Positions 35,477 through 43,437 of a DNA stretch of 64,000 nucleotides are shown here, piece by piece. This DNA is from CALDTK01 sp965215215 (GTDB taxonomy: Bacteria > Bacteroidota > Bacteroidia > Chitinophagales > Saprospiraceae), in NCBI GenBank assembly GCA_965215215.1, contig OZ244043.1, positions 3,658,001-3,722,000 on the forward strand, written 5' to 3'. The translations under genes and the position numbers were made by a program. Below the pieces are notes generated by a model. It did no database searches. It was not told where the DNA came from and saw only the letters and a program-made list of their open reading frames with translations. Positions within the stretch are counted from its first letter, which is position 1, and each line of letters opens with the position of its first letter.

Positions 35477-36657
35477 CGGGCGGCGTATTCGCGGGTCAAT
35501 CCGTGGGCTTTCGCTAAAACCTCGCGCGGCGCGCAGAGCGAGAGCCGCACGTAGCCCTTCCCCCCCGGTCCGAACACGGTGCCGGGCGGAATGAAGACGC
35601 CGGTACGGTCGAGTAGACCGTCGCAGAACGCCTCGGCATCTGCCTGGCCCTCGGCCAACTTCGCCCAGACGAAAAGCCCGTACTGGTTAGGAGCAACCGA
35701 GCAACCGAGATCCACAAGTAGATCCGTCGCGATCGCACGCCGGTCGGCGATGGTCGCCAGCTGCTGCTCGTGCCACGACCAGGGCGTGGCGACCGCCGCG
35801 GCGGCACCGTGCTGCAGCGGCCGAAACTGACCGCTGTCCAAATTGCTTTTCACCTGCAACGCCGCGGCCACGGCGTCGGCCTTACCGGCCAGTACCCCGA
35901 GTCGCCAGCCCGGCAGGTGGTGCGATTTGCTCAGCGAATTGAGTTCCACCGCAACCTCCATCGCACCCGGTTGCGCGAGCAAGCTGCCCGGCCCGCCGGG
36001 CTGGTAGTAGTTGTAGGCATTGTCCCCTACGAGCAAGATGCCCCGCGTTTTGGCGAAAGCGATGAGGGCACGCAGATGCTCGACCGCGATGATTTGCCCC
36101 GTGGGCATGTGCGGGGAGTTGGCAAACATCAGCACGGGATCGTAACCGGCCGCAACTTCCTCCAGACCACCGATCCAGCTCCTCGGGGATTCGCCCGCGT
36201 GCGGCATGCGGTAGGGCAAGCTCGTACCCTGCGCGAGCTGCGTGGCGGCGGCGTAGGCGGGGTAGCCGGGATCGGGACACAGGGCCGCCCGACCAGGTTG
36301 GAGGTACGCTAGGCAAAGGTGCGCGATCGCTTCCTTGCTGCCCGCGAGCGGTAAAAATTCGTCCTCCCCGAGCTCGACACCGAAGGTCTCCGCGTACCAA
36401 GTCTGGATGGCCTCCCGCCAACGGTCTACGCCGCGGTACGATTGGTAGCCGTGCGCCCCGGCCGAGAATAGATCGAGCTCGAGCGCCTCGATCACCCCGG
36501 GCGGGGGCGGGAGGTCGGGGTTGCCGATCCCCAGGTTGATGATCTGCTCACCGGCTGAGCGCCGCCGGGCGATTTCACGCAGCTTGCGCGAGAAGTAGTA
36601 CTCGCTCACGCCCCCCAGCCGGTCGGCCAGGGCGAGCTCAGTTGGTGCCTTAATCAC
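35473..36657 (-). CDS. Class I/II PLP aminotransferase of the aromatic operon
   Basis: 394 residues from GTG 36657, which overlaps the pheA stop as GTGA. The fold-type I signatures are present: 'IINLGIGNPDLPPPPGV', 'HGYQSYRGVDRWREAIQTWY', 'PGYPAYAAATQL', 'VGDNAYNYY' and the PLP lysine region 'NSLSKSHHLPGWRLGVLAG'. It resembles LL-diaminopimelate/aspartate aminotransferases; by context it probably transaminates phenylpyruvate and hydroxyphenylpyruvate. A frame open further upstream (to 37029) runs over pheA in the wrong phase and lacks similarity, so it is not used. The 14-bp motif occurs twice (35507, 36047). Confidence 0.9.
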   Translation of the reverse strand: MIKAPTELALADRLGGVSEYYFSRKLREIARRRSAGEQIINLGIGNPDLPPPPGVIEALELDLFSAGAHGYQSYRGVDRWREAIQTWYAETFGVELGEDEFLPLAGSKEAIAHLCLAYLQPGRAALCPDPGYPAYAAATQLAQGTSLPYRMPHAGESPRSWIGGLEEVAAGYDPVLMFANSPHMPTGQIIAVEHLRALIAFAKTRGILLVGDNAYNYYQPGGPGSLLAQPGAMEVAVELNSLSKSHHLPGWRLGVLAGKADAVAAALQVKSNLDSGQFRPLQHGAAAAVATPWSWHEQQLATIADRRAIATDLLVDLGCSVAPNQYGLFVWAKLAEGQADAEAFCDGLLDRTGVFIPPGTVFGPGGKGYVRLSLCAPREVLAKAHGLTREYAAR

Positions 36658-37535
36658 GGTTCGTGGTGTTTGCCTTCGGGGTAGGTGCCGAGGTGGTGGA
36701 GGTCGTTGCTCGCTCCGGCCAATCCGGCGAGCAAATCGGTCGGCGGCGGACCTGCGGGGTGGAGGAAGTCGGCGAAGAATCGGTACGCCCAGGGCTTCCC
36801 GACGATGGGTAAGGATTGGATCTTGGTCAACGAAGAGCCCGCTTCCGCTAAAACCTGCAGTGGTCTGACCAGGCTGCCCACGTGGTGGCCCACCGAGAAG
36901 GCCACGCTCGTTTTCGTGCCGAACGATTCGGCGTCGGTGGCGCCGATCAAGAAAAAGCGCGTCCAGTTGTGCGGACTGTCCTCGATCGCCTCCGCGGCGA
37001 CGGCGAGGCCGTAGGGTTCCGCACACCAAAGCGGCGCGATGGCCGCGCGGGAGACCTGCCCGCCCGCCGCTACCGCCTCCGCGCTACCCGCCGTATCGTA
37101 GGCCTCGACGGGGCGGAGCCGCGGGCGTCGGGCGAAAAACTCGCGACACTGCGCCAGGGCCATAGGGTGCGACTCCACGGTACGAACCTCGTCGAGTCCG
37201 GCACCGGGCACGGTGAGTAGCGCGTGCGAGATGCGCAGGTACACCTCGGCGTGGATGCGCAGCTCGTGCTCCTCGAGCAACAGGTAGTTGGTGAGTAGAG
37301 CTCCGGCCACGCTGTTCTCGATGGCCATCAGGCCGAGGCGTCCCTCCGTAGCGGCCACCTTCTGGGCGAGCAGCGGGAAGCTCCGCACCGGCGCTACCTC
37401 CCTACCCGGGAGGAGCGCCTGCACCGCCCGGTGGTGAAAAGAGTGCCGCTCGCCCTGGATACACACCGCGCCCGCTGCGTCGCCGCCCGCGGGTCCCGAG
37501 CCCGAGGCGTCCGAAAGGGAGTGCAGAGTGGTCAT
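36654..37535 (-). CDS. pheA: Prephenate dehydratase
   Basis: 293 residues, first structural gene of the operon. The catalytic 'TRF' is at 192-194 ('HNWTRFFLIG'), with 'GLMAIENSVAGAL' and 'VESHPMALAQC' in the dehydratase domain. A C-terminal ACT domain follows (about 210-260) with 'SLTKIQSLPI' in place of the classical 'LTKIESRP', the form I associate with Bacteroidota. Converts prephenate to phenylpyruvate for phenylalanine. Its transcription appears to be controlled by the leader peptide/terminator at 37566-37678. Confidence 0.93.
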   Translation of the reverse strand: MTTLHSLSDASGSGPAGGDAAGAVCIQGERHSFHHRAVQALLPGREVAPVRSFPLLAQKVAATEGRLGLMAIENSVAGALLTNYLLLEEHELRIHAEVYLRISHALLTVPGAGLDEVRTVESHPMALAQCREFFARRPRLRPVEAYDTAGSAEAVAAGGQVSRAAIAPLWCAEPYGLAVAAEAIEDSPHNWTRFFLIGATDAESFGTKTSVAFSVGHHVGSLVRPLQVLAEAGSSLTKIQSLPIVGKPWAYRFFADFLHPAGPPPTDLLAGLAGASNDLHHLGTYPEGKHHEP

Positions 37536-37565
37536 GGGGGGATTTAAGAGGGGAGAGGTAGGGGC

Positions 37566-37600
37566 AAAAAAAAGTCCCGGCGGCGGGCGACGGGACTTTT
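37566..37600 (-). terminator. Attenuator terminator in the pheA leader
   Basis: On the minus strand, AAAAGTCCCG and CGGGACTTTT form a perfect 10-bp stem (arms at 37591-37600 and 37570-37579), followed by eight consecutive T. It lies 21 nt after the leader peptide stop and about 30 nt before the pheA ATG. No minus-strand gene other than the leader peptide lies between its promoter and this hairpin, so its only evident role is regulating pheA. Confidence 0.85.
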
Positions 37601-37621
37601 AGCGGCTCATTTGCGCACGGC

Positions 37622-37678
37622 TTATCCCTTCCTGTAGCGGATTGGATAGCTGTAGCTAAATGAAACAGAGTTTCTCAT
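37622..37678 (-). CDS. Tyr/Phe-containing leader peptide of the pheA operon
   Basis: A 19-codon frame encoding MRNSVSFSYSYPIRYRKG: one Phe and three Tyr in 18 residues, four aromatic codons between codons 7 and 15 (TTT, TAC, TAT, TAC). It sits between a perfect Bacteroidota promoter and a terminator with eight T, directly upstream of the genes that make Phe and Tyr. The A of its ATG is six bases past the -7 box, so translation is probably leaderless. The layout is that of ribosome-mediated transcription attenuation: stalling at Tyr/Phe codons would favour read-through. A possible antiterminator pairs GGGAU at codons 17-19 with GUCCC of the terminator arm (5 bp, weak). Confidence 0.75.
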   Translation of the reverse strand: MRNSVSFSYSYPIRYRKG

Positions 37679-37684
37679 TCCGCT

Positions 37685-37717
37685 CAAACGTAACCGCAAC
37701 CGGGGCGGATTACAAAA
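37685..37717 (-). promoter_or_regulatory. Promoter of the pheA leader/aromatic operon
   Basis: On the minus strand TTTTG (37717-37713), 20 nt, then TACGTTTG (37692-37685): exact matches to the Bacteroidota -33 and TAnnTTTG -7 elements with standard spacing. The predicted start falls at about 37678, the leader-peptide ATG. Confidence 0.75.
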
Positions 37718-37770
37718 TTCATTTTAGCGTTTCGACCCGCTCCGTCAAAATCGGCTAACCTTGGCGGCGG

Positions 37771-38691
37771 ATGGAAGACATCGACAGCCTGCGGATCAAC
37801 TTCAGTCCCGAGGCCCTCCAAATCCTGAACGCGGTCCTGGCGCTGCTCATGTTCAGCATCGCGCTCAACATCAGGCTCGACGACTTCAGGGAGCTCGTGC
37901 GGCAGCCGCGGCCCGCGCTCGTCGGCCTGTTGAGCGAGTACCTCTACCTACCGCTGCTCACGATCGCGCTCATCTGGGTACTCGAGCCCGCGCCGAGCAT
38001 CGCGCTCGGTATGGTGCTCCTCTCGGTGTGCCCCGGTGGATCGACCTCGAACTACGCCACCTACCTCGCGCAGGCCAACACGGCGCTGTCCGTGATGCTC
38101 ACCAGCGTCACCACGCTCGGGGCCGCCGTCATCACCCCGCTCGCCTTCGGCTACTGGCAAACCTGGCTGCCGGCCCGGGTCACGAGCTCGGTGAGCCTCA
38201 CGATCGATTTCGTGGATATGGCCGCAACCGTCTTCCTGTTGGTGATGCTGCCGGTGGCCATCGGGGTCGGACTCAACGAGTTGCGCCCCCGGATCGCGAA
38301 GGCCCTGCGCCGACCGATGAATATCCTCAGCGGAGTAATCTTTTTAAGCTTTGTGGCCATCGCCATCTACGGCAACGTGGGGCAGATCAAAGGCTACCTC
38401 CACTTCGTCTTCTTCACCACGGCCCTTCACAACGGCTTAGCCCTGCTCGGGGGCTTTGTGATCGCCACGCTATTCCGACTCAAGTCCTCGGACCGGCGTA
38501 CGGTCACGCTCGAGACCGGACTCCAAAACTCCGGCCTCGGGATGACGCTCGTCTTCACCTTCTTCGACGGCCTGGGCGGTATGGCCATCGTGCTGGCCTG
38601 GTGGGGCATCTGGCACCTGATCACCGGGTTCGCGCTGGCCTACTTTTGGGGGCGCAAGCTTCCCACCGATTTACGCGGTGCCCGGACCTAA
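37771..38691 (+). CDS. Bile acid:sodium symporter (BASS) family transporter
   Basis: 306 residues, about nine hydrophobic segments. Both BASS signatures are present: 'SVCPGGSTSNYATYLAQAN' in the first half and 'ETGLQNSGLGMTLVFTF' in the second, the sodium-site motifs. Family members import bile acids, pantoate, pyruvate or 2-keto acids with sodium; the substrate here is unknown. It is divergent from pheA; TAACCTTG at 37756-37763 is a possible -7 box 7 nt before the ATG. Confidence 0.88.
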   Translation: MEDIDSLRINFSPEALQILNAVLALLMFSIALNIRLDDFRELVRQPRPALVGLLSEYLYLPLLTIALIWVLEPAPSIALGMVLLSVCPGGSTSNYATYLAQANTALSVMLTSVTTLGAAVITPLAFGYWQTWLPARVTSSVSLTIDFVDMAATVFLLVMLPVAIGVGLNELRPRIAKALRRPMNILSGVIFLSFVAIAIYGNVGQIKGYLHFVFFTTALHNGLALLGGFVIATLFRLKSSDRRTVTLETGLQNSGLGMTLVFTFFDGLGGMAIVLAWWGIWHLITGFALAYFWGRKLPTDLRGART

Positions 38692-38764
38692 GCGAATCCG
38701 GCTCAACACCCCGCCGGGCGGCGGTGTTACCCGCCCTAGAACCCACAAGAACCACTCCCGCTCG

Positions 38765-39283
38765 ATGACTCCCGACGAAACCATCCACGAATCCCTCCAA
38801 AAACTCAACTACGGCATCTACGTCGTGACCAGCCTCAAGTCCGGCAGCGAAATGACGACCCGCAACCACGATTGGGTCAGCGCGAGCGCCATCAGTTGGC
38901 TTACCCAAGTGAGCTTCGAGCCGAAGCTCGTCGCCTTCTCGGTCGAGAAGACCTCCAACCTGGCCGAGACCATTGAAAAGAGCCGCAACTTCGCCGTGCA
39001 CATCCTCTCCGAGGACGACCGGAGCATCGTCAAGGACTTCGACGGTCCGGCCGACTTCACCGACGAGCAAGTCAACGGCCACAGTTTCACGAAGGGGAAA
39101 ACCGGGGCACCGATCCTCGGGGAGGGACTCGCCGTCGTCGAATTTGAGCTCACCGAGGTGCTCAAGGTGCACGGAAGCGGCAGTCACGTGCTACTCGTCG
39201 GCAAGCCGGTGTCCGCCGAGCTGCGCGACCCGAAGGCGAAGAGTATCGCGATCGAGGAGACGCGATTCGAGTACGGCGGGTAG
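38765..39283 (+). CDS. Flavin reductase family protein (FMN-binding split barrel)
   Basis: 172 residues from ATG 38765; the frame opens earlier but the upstream part is not conserved-looking. 'LQKLNYGIYVVTS', 'WLTQVSFEPKLVAFSVEKTSNLAETI' and 'FAVHILSEDD' are typical of the NAD(P)H:flavin oxidoreductase-like family that reduces or binds FMN. The partner oxygenase, if any, is not in the window. A G/C-rich hairpin without T-tract (38705-38728) lies between it and the transporter. Confidence 0.85.
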   Translation: MTPDETIHESLQKLNYGIYVVTSLKSGSEMTTRNHDWVSASAISWLTQVSFEPKLVAFSVEKTSNLAETIEKSRNFAVHILSEDDRSIVKDFDGPADFTDEQVNGHSFTKGKTGAPILGEGLAVVEFELTEVLKVHGSGSHVLLVGKPVSAELRDPKAKSIAIEETRFEYGG

Positions 39284-39341
39284 TTCGCCCGCCCCCACGG
39301 CTCCACCGGTGTCGCCGGTGTCGCCGCCCGAGTCGCTGACG

Positions 39342-40040
39342 CTAAGTTGGGTCGAGCAACAGATCCTCGTCCGAAAAGAGCATCCAGTTGGAGTGCGCAT
39401 CGAGGTAATTCCCTTTCGGGAAAACCTTAAGAAATACATCGTCGAAGTACCGTTCCGCGCTCCGCTTGTCGACCGTCCGTAACGCTAGGCGGTTGCTGAT
39501 CAAGCATCCGCCCGGGTTGAGGAGTCGAGCGCATTCGCGTAGGAACCCCTCGCCCGCGAACCCCTGCGGCACGGCGTCGTCTACGAACAAATCGACGAGG
39601 ATTAAGTCGAAGCGATCCCCGGTCTGCGCCACGTACTGCGCCGCGTCGGCTACGACGGTCTGTATTGGCGTCGACAGCCGGTACAGCAGGTAGTGCTCCG
39701 CGAGGGCTACGATGGTCGCGTCGTATTCGACGGCCGTAAGGTGCAGCTCGCGCCCGAAATGCTCCTCGAGCATCTGGGGGACACTCCCGAGCCCCAGGCC
39801 GAGCAGCAGCGTGTCGGTGCCGGGCAGCCCGTCCCAGTCGAGGTGTTCGAAGGCGTGCCTGAAGTTATAGTACTTGTCCTCCCAGGAGTAGACCGCGTCG
39901 TTGGCCGTTAATAGCAGTCTGCCGTCGCGCAGCACCACGCTGATGTTTTCGGTGTGGTCGCTCGGTCCGGACTCCAATACCTGATCGCTGAGGTAGCTCA
40001 GGTAGTGTTGCCACCTTCGGTAGGGCTTGTTCCAGGCCAT
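39342..40040 (-). CDS. Spermidine synthase-like methyltransferase-fold protein
   Basis: 232 residues with a Rossmann methyltransferase core: 'LLLGLGLGSVPQMLEEHF' (nucleotide loop), 'LTAVEYDATIVALA' (acidic residue after strand 2), 'DLILVDLFVDDAVPQGF'. The arrangement resembles the spermidine/putrescine aminopropyltransferase superfamily but it is shorter than true SpeE; the reaction is unknown. ATG overlaps the last base of the GlmU-like stop (TGATG), so the two genes are translationally coupled. Confidence 0.7.
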   Translation of the reverse strand: MAWNKPYRRWQHYLSYLSDQVLESGPSDHTENISVVLRDGRLLLTANDAVYSWEDKYYNFRHAFEHLDWDGLPGTDTLLLGLGLGSVPQMLEEHFGRELHLTAVEYDATIVALAEHYLLYRLSTPIQTVVADAAQYVAQTGDRFDLILVDLFVDDAVPQGFAGEGFLRECARLLNPGGCLISNRLALRTVDKRSAERYFDDVFLKVFPKGNYLDAHSNWMLFSDEDLLLDPT

Positions 40041-41257
40041 CAGCGCGTAGCGGCGTCCCAGGTTCGCACGCCCGCCGTTGCCTCGAAAACGCGCGTCAGT
40101 ACCTCCCGGTCCGTACTCGAGAGCTGTACACCCCGCCGCGGGAGCACGATCGCGGCCGTACCGATCATTTTATCGAGGCGGTGCGTGCTCCAGCCCTGCA
40201 CGGGACCACCCCAGCTGAAGTCGGGAATGAACGTATCCGGGAAACCCGCTCCGAATACGTTCGCGCCGGTCCCTACCACCGTGGCCGTGTTAAACGTCGT
40301 GCCGATCCCGCACTTGACGTGGTCGCCCATCACGAGGCCGCAAAAGCGAAGTCCCGTAGATTCGAGCTCGCCCGAGGCGTAGTTGTAAAGTCGCGTGGTC
40401 GAGTAGTTGTTCTTCAGGTTCGAGGCGTTGGTACCCGCCCCGATGTTGCACCAGCGACCGATCACGGCGTTGCCGAGGTAGCCTTCGTGGGCCTTGCTCG
40501 ACTGACCTTGAAACACGACGTTGTTGATCTCCCCACTCACTTTACACTGCGGGCCGACCGTGGTCCCGCCCACGAGCTTAGCGCCCAATTTCACGGTGGC
40601 ACCGCTGCAAACGGCCAGCGGGCCCCGCAGCATCGAGCCCTCCGCGATCGTCGCTCCCGCTCCGAGGTAGATGGGGCCTCCCGTGGTGTTGAGGGTGGCC
40701 GCCTCGCAGGTCACTCCCGCCTCGAGAAAGACGAGCCCGTCCCCGAGTACTACGTTGCTCGCCGGCAGCTTAGCCGAGTGCCGCGCCGAGCAAACCAGCG
40801 CAACGTCTTCGCGAATCTGCCGGGCGTTTTCGCGGAAGAGGTCGAAGGGCCGCCGCAACCACCGCAACGTGCCCTCGTACTCGGCACCGGCGATCACGTC
40901 GAAGCCGTCGTCGTGGCGGATGCGCTCCACGGCCTCGTCGTCGAGCCGGGCCGCGACCAGCTCTTCCTCCTGCGTTATTGCCTCCCCGGGATCGAGCGCG
41001 AGGATGCGCCTGACCAAGCGTGCGTCCGGCAGGCAGGCGGCGTTGACGAAGTAGTTGTCCCGGCCCAACGAAAGCGGGTAGGCCTCCGCGAGGTAATCCT
41101 GCGTCACGTAGCTCACCTGCCCCGTCAGCAACTTCGTCCACCGCTCGGCCGCCGTCAGCAGTCCGACCCGTAACTCCCCGACCGGACGCAGGGCCGTGAG
41201 CGGCAACAAGCCGTTCCACGAGCCGTCGTCGAAGAGGATGAGGTTGCGTTTCGGCAA
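40040..41257 (-). CDS. GlmU-like nucleotidyltransferase/acyltransferase, Bacteroidota type
   Basis: 405 residues from a TTG start. The short N-terminal part ('NLILFDDGSWNGLLPLTALR') is a degenerate sugar-nucleotidyltransferase domain; the C-terminal ~200 residues form a left-handed beta-helix with hexapeptide repeats ('GPIYLGAGATIAEGSMLRGP', 'VSGEINNVVFQGQSSKAHEGYLGN', 'NIGAGTNASNLKNNYS'). This matches the Bacteroidota GlmU-like family proposed to do glucosamine-1-P acetylation and UDP-GlcNAc formation. A variant of the dispersed motif lies 18 nt upstream of the start (41275-41288). Confidence 0.82.
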   Translation of the reverse strand: MPKRNLILFDDGSWNGLLPLTALRPVGELRVGLLTAAERWTKLLTGQVSYVTQDYLAEAYPLSLGRDNYFVNAACLPDARLVRRILALDPGEAITQEEELVAARLDDEAVERIRHDDGFDVIAGAEYEGTLRWLRRPFDLFRENARQIREDVALVCSARHSAKLPASNVVLGDGLVFLEAGVTCEAATLNTTGGPIYLGAGATIAEGSMLRGPLAVCSGATVKLGAKLVGGTTVGPQCKVSGEINNVVFQGQSSKAHEGYLGNAVIGRWCNIGAGTNASNLKNNYSTTRLYNYASGELESTGLRFCGLVMGDHVKCGIGTTFNTATVVGTGANVFGAGFPDTFIPDFSWGGPVQGWSTHRLDKMIGTAAIVLPRRGVQLSSTDREVLTRVFEATAGVRTWDAATR

Positions 41258-41274
41258 GGTGGAGGGGGTTTCGG

Positions 41275-41288
41275 GCTTCCGCTAAAAC
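41275..41288. repeat. Dispersed motif variant between genes
   Basis: GCTTCCGCTAAAAC on plus, upstream of the GlmU-like start; not coding. Confidence 0.65.
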
Positions 41289-41323
41289 AAGAATCCCAAC
41301 CCCGGTTACAAGGCTGGAATTGA

Positions 41324-41512
41324 AGGCCCAACGGCTCGGTCGGGCTTAAGGGCCTATCCAAGAACTTGCGGTCTGGCAAGATCGCAGCTGATTTGGCGCT
41401 CCTCGGGGGAGAAAACGTAGGGATAGCAGCGCTATCGCGAGGCTTTCAGACGATGGAGGGCTCCACATCAACCGATTTTAAGTCGATCGGCGAGTTCTTA
41501 GACGGGCTCTAA
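41324..41512 (+). other. Short open frame or gene remnant between GlmU-like gene and rpmE2
   Basis: A 62-codon frame without an ATG start near its beginning encodes a plausible-looking tail ('GKIAADLALLGGENVGIAAL', then '...FKSIGEFLDGL' and TAA). I do not recognise it. It may be the 3' remnant of a lost gene or a chance frame. Otherwise the 276-nt gap 41258-41533 holds only a dispersed-motif copy. Confidence 0.25.
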
Positions 41513-41533
41513 ACACGGAATCGATGGAGAAGA

Positions 41534-41809
41534 TTACTCCTTGCGCTCCTTGTTGGCGAAACGCGTGCGCGAGAAGCGCTTGTTGAACTTGTCGATACGA
41601 CCGGCCGTGTCCACGAACTTCATCTTACCGGTGAAGTAAGGGTGCGACTCCGAGCTGATCTCCAGCTTGATGAGCGGATACTCCTCGCCGTCGTCCCAGG
41701 TGATCTTCTCCCCGCTGCGGGCGGCGCTGCGGCCGAGCCAGGATTTGTCCACGGAGAAATCCTTGAAGACAACGGTTCGGTAATTTTCGGGGTGGATATC
41801 CTTTTTCAT
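41534..41809 (-). CDS. rpmE2: 50S ribosomal protein L31 type B
   Basis: 91 residues: 'MKKDIHPENYRTVVFKDFSV', 'EYPLIKLEISSESHPYFTGK', 'DTAGRIDKFNKRF'. The CxxC zinc motif of type A L31 is absent, as in the zinc-independent form. The start at 41809 gives the canonical N-terminus; the frame continues upstream into unrelated sequence. The -7 element TACATTCG lies 40 nt upstream on the minus strand. Confidence 0.96.
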   Translation of the reverse strand: MKKDIHPENYRTVVFKDFSVDKSWLGRSAARSGEKITWDDGEEYPLIKLEISSESHPYFTGKMKFVDTAGRIDKFNKRFSRTRFANKERKE

Positions 41810-41848
41810 CAGACTTAAGATTTTCGCGGAAAACTCCGGAACGGCGCG

Positions 41849-41856
41849 CGAATGTA
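41849..41856 (-). promoter_or_regulatory. -7 element of rpmE2
   Basis: Minus strand TACATTCG, the TAnnTTyG variant also seen before rpsO and rplU. A T-run with TTTG lies 16 nt upstream as a possible -33. A dispersed-motif copy (41861-41873) fills the spacer. Confidence 0.5.
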
Positions 41857-41860
41857 AGGT

Positions 41861-41873
41861 GTTTTGCGGAAGC
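41861..41873. repeat. Dispersed motif variant between genes
   Basis: GTTTTGCGGAAGC (one base shorter) between rpmE2 and mnmE. Confidence 0.6.
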
Positions 41874-41906
41874 AAAAAAACCGTCGCGCCGTAGGTTGCT
41901 CGCTTT

Positions 41907-43298
41907 ATGCAGGGTAGAATCGAACAGCCGACCACCATCGCGGCGGTGGCCACGGCCGCCGGCGCGGCGGGCATCGCGGTCGTTCGGGTGAGCGGCCCGG
42001 GGGCCGTCGCGATCGTCGACGCCTGTTTCTCGCTCCCGGCAAAACGGGTCGTACCGCGCCGCGCGACGCTGGGGGGTTGGTCCGACCCGAGTTCGGGCGA
42101 GCTGATCGACGAGGTCGTGCTGACCTATTTCGAGGGGCCGGCCTCCTACACGGGGGAGGATACCGCCGAGATCAGCTGCCACGGGTCGCTCTACGTCCAG
42201 CGCCGCGTGCTAAACGCCTGTGTCGCCGCCGGCGGGCGCGTAGCCCGGCCCGGCGAATTCACCGAGCGTGCCTTCCTGAACGGGCGCATGGACCTGACGC
42301 AGGCCGAAGGCGTGGGCGACCTGATCGCCGCGGAGAGTTCGGCGGCCCACACCCTGGCCCTCCGCCAGATGCGCGGCGGTATCTCCGAGGCCATCGGCGA
42401 GCTGCGCCGGGAGTTGATCGACTTCGCCGCGCTCATCGAGCTCGAGAATGACTTCGGGGAAGAGGACGTAGAGTTCGCGGACCGGACGGTTTTGCGGCAG
42501 CGCGTCGGGGACATCCGCGCGGAGGCCGAGCGACTTCGCGCCAGCTTCGCGCAGGGGCGGGCTATTCGGGAGGGGGTGAACGTGGTGCTCGCCGGGCGGC
42601 CGAATGCGGGCAAGAGCACGCTGCTAAACGCCCTGCTGGAGGAGGACCGCGCGATCGTGAGCGACATCGCGGGTACGACCCGGGATACGATCGAAGCGGA
42701 GCTCGACCTGCGGGGCGTTCGCTTTCGCCTCGTGGATACGGCCGGTATCAGGGAGGCCGGCGACGAGATAGAGGCGCTGGGGGTGGCCCGAACCCTCGCG
42801 GCCGTGGAGCGGGCCGCGCTACTCCTTTACGTGTGGGATGTGGCCCAACTCGCCCCGGAGGAAGTTCACGCCGACCTCGTGCGGCTCGCGAGACCCGGGT
42901 TGGCCGTACTCGGCGTGGCCAACAAGATGGATCTCAACCCGTACACGAGAGCCGAGCACTACGGCTCCGAGCTGCTGCCCGCCGGGCGCTACGTGCCGGT
43001 CGTGGCGAACAAGGACATGAACCTCGGCCTGCTCAAAGAGCGCATGTTCGAGCTCGCCGTGGGTGAGCTACCGCCGGCCTCGAGCACCGTGATCACGCAG
43101 GCGCGCCACGCTGGGGCGCTCGACCTGGCGGCCGGGGCGCTGGAGCGGGTGGGGGAGGGGCTCGCCGCGGGGCTCGGCGGTGATTTGATCGCGTTAGAAC
43201 TACGTCAAGCGCTCCACTACCTCGGCGAGGTAACCGGCGAGATTTCGACCGAGGACTTGCTCGACTCCATCTTCGGTAATTTCTGCATCGGGAAGTGA
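41907..43298 (+). CDS. mnmE: tRNA uridine-5-carboxymethylaminomethyl(34) synthesis GTPase MnmE
   Basis: 463 residues, the normal length. N-terminal formyl-THF-binding domain ('TIAAVATAAGAAGIAVVRVSG', 'FEGPASYTGEDTAEISCHGS', 'RPGEFTERAFLNGRMDLTQAE'), an inserted Ras-like GTPase domain with 'GRPNAGKST' (about 230), 'DTAGI' (about 276) and 'NKMD' (about 338), and the C-terminal 'FGNFCIGK' with the essential Cys. With MnmG it modifies the wobble uridine of several tRNAs. Divergent from rpmE2. A stem CGCCGGG-agc-CCCGGCG (43306-43322) after the stop lacks a T-tract. Confidence 0.97.
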   Translation: MQGRIEQPTTIAAVATAAGAAGIAVVRVSGPGAVAIVDACFSLPAKRVVPRRATLGGWSDPSSGELIDEVVLTYFEGPASYTGEDTAEISCHGSLYVQRRVLNACVAAGGRVARPGEFTERAFLNGRMDLTQAEGVGDLIAAESSAAHTLALRQMRGGISEAIGELRRELIDFAALIELENDFGEEDVEFADRTVLRQRVGDIRAEAERLRASFAQGRAIREGVNVVLAGRPNAGKSTLLNALLEEDRAIVSDIAGTTRDTIEAELDLRGVRFRLVDTAGIREAGDEIEALGVARTLAAVERAALLLYVWDVAQLAPEEVHADLVRLARPGLAVLGVANKMDLNPYTRAEHYGSELLPAGRYVPVVANKDMNLGLLKERMFELAVGELPPASSTVITQARHAGALDLAAGALERVGEGLAAGLGGDLIALELRQALHYLGEVTGEISTEDLLDSIFGNFCIGK

Positions 43299-43437
43299 GC
43301 ACAGCGCCGGGAGCCCCGGCGTGCGATCTTCCTCCGATCCGGGGAGCGCCAGGGGTTGGTCGGTTCCCGGACTTACCCGATTTCGCATAAGCCTCCCGGT
43401 ACGTACGGTTTCGGCTTCGAAAGTACGTTATTCGTCC

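Noticed and set aside
36658..37029. Long N-terminal extension of the aromatic-operon aminotransferase
   Set aside because: It runs over pheA in another phase, is Arg/Pro-rich without family features, and GTG 36657 makes the same 4-nt overlap seen at the other operon junctions.
39300..39330. Tandem CCGGTGTCG units between the flavin reductase and methyltransferase genes
   Set aside because: Only two and a half copies; not enough to call a functional repeat.
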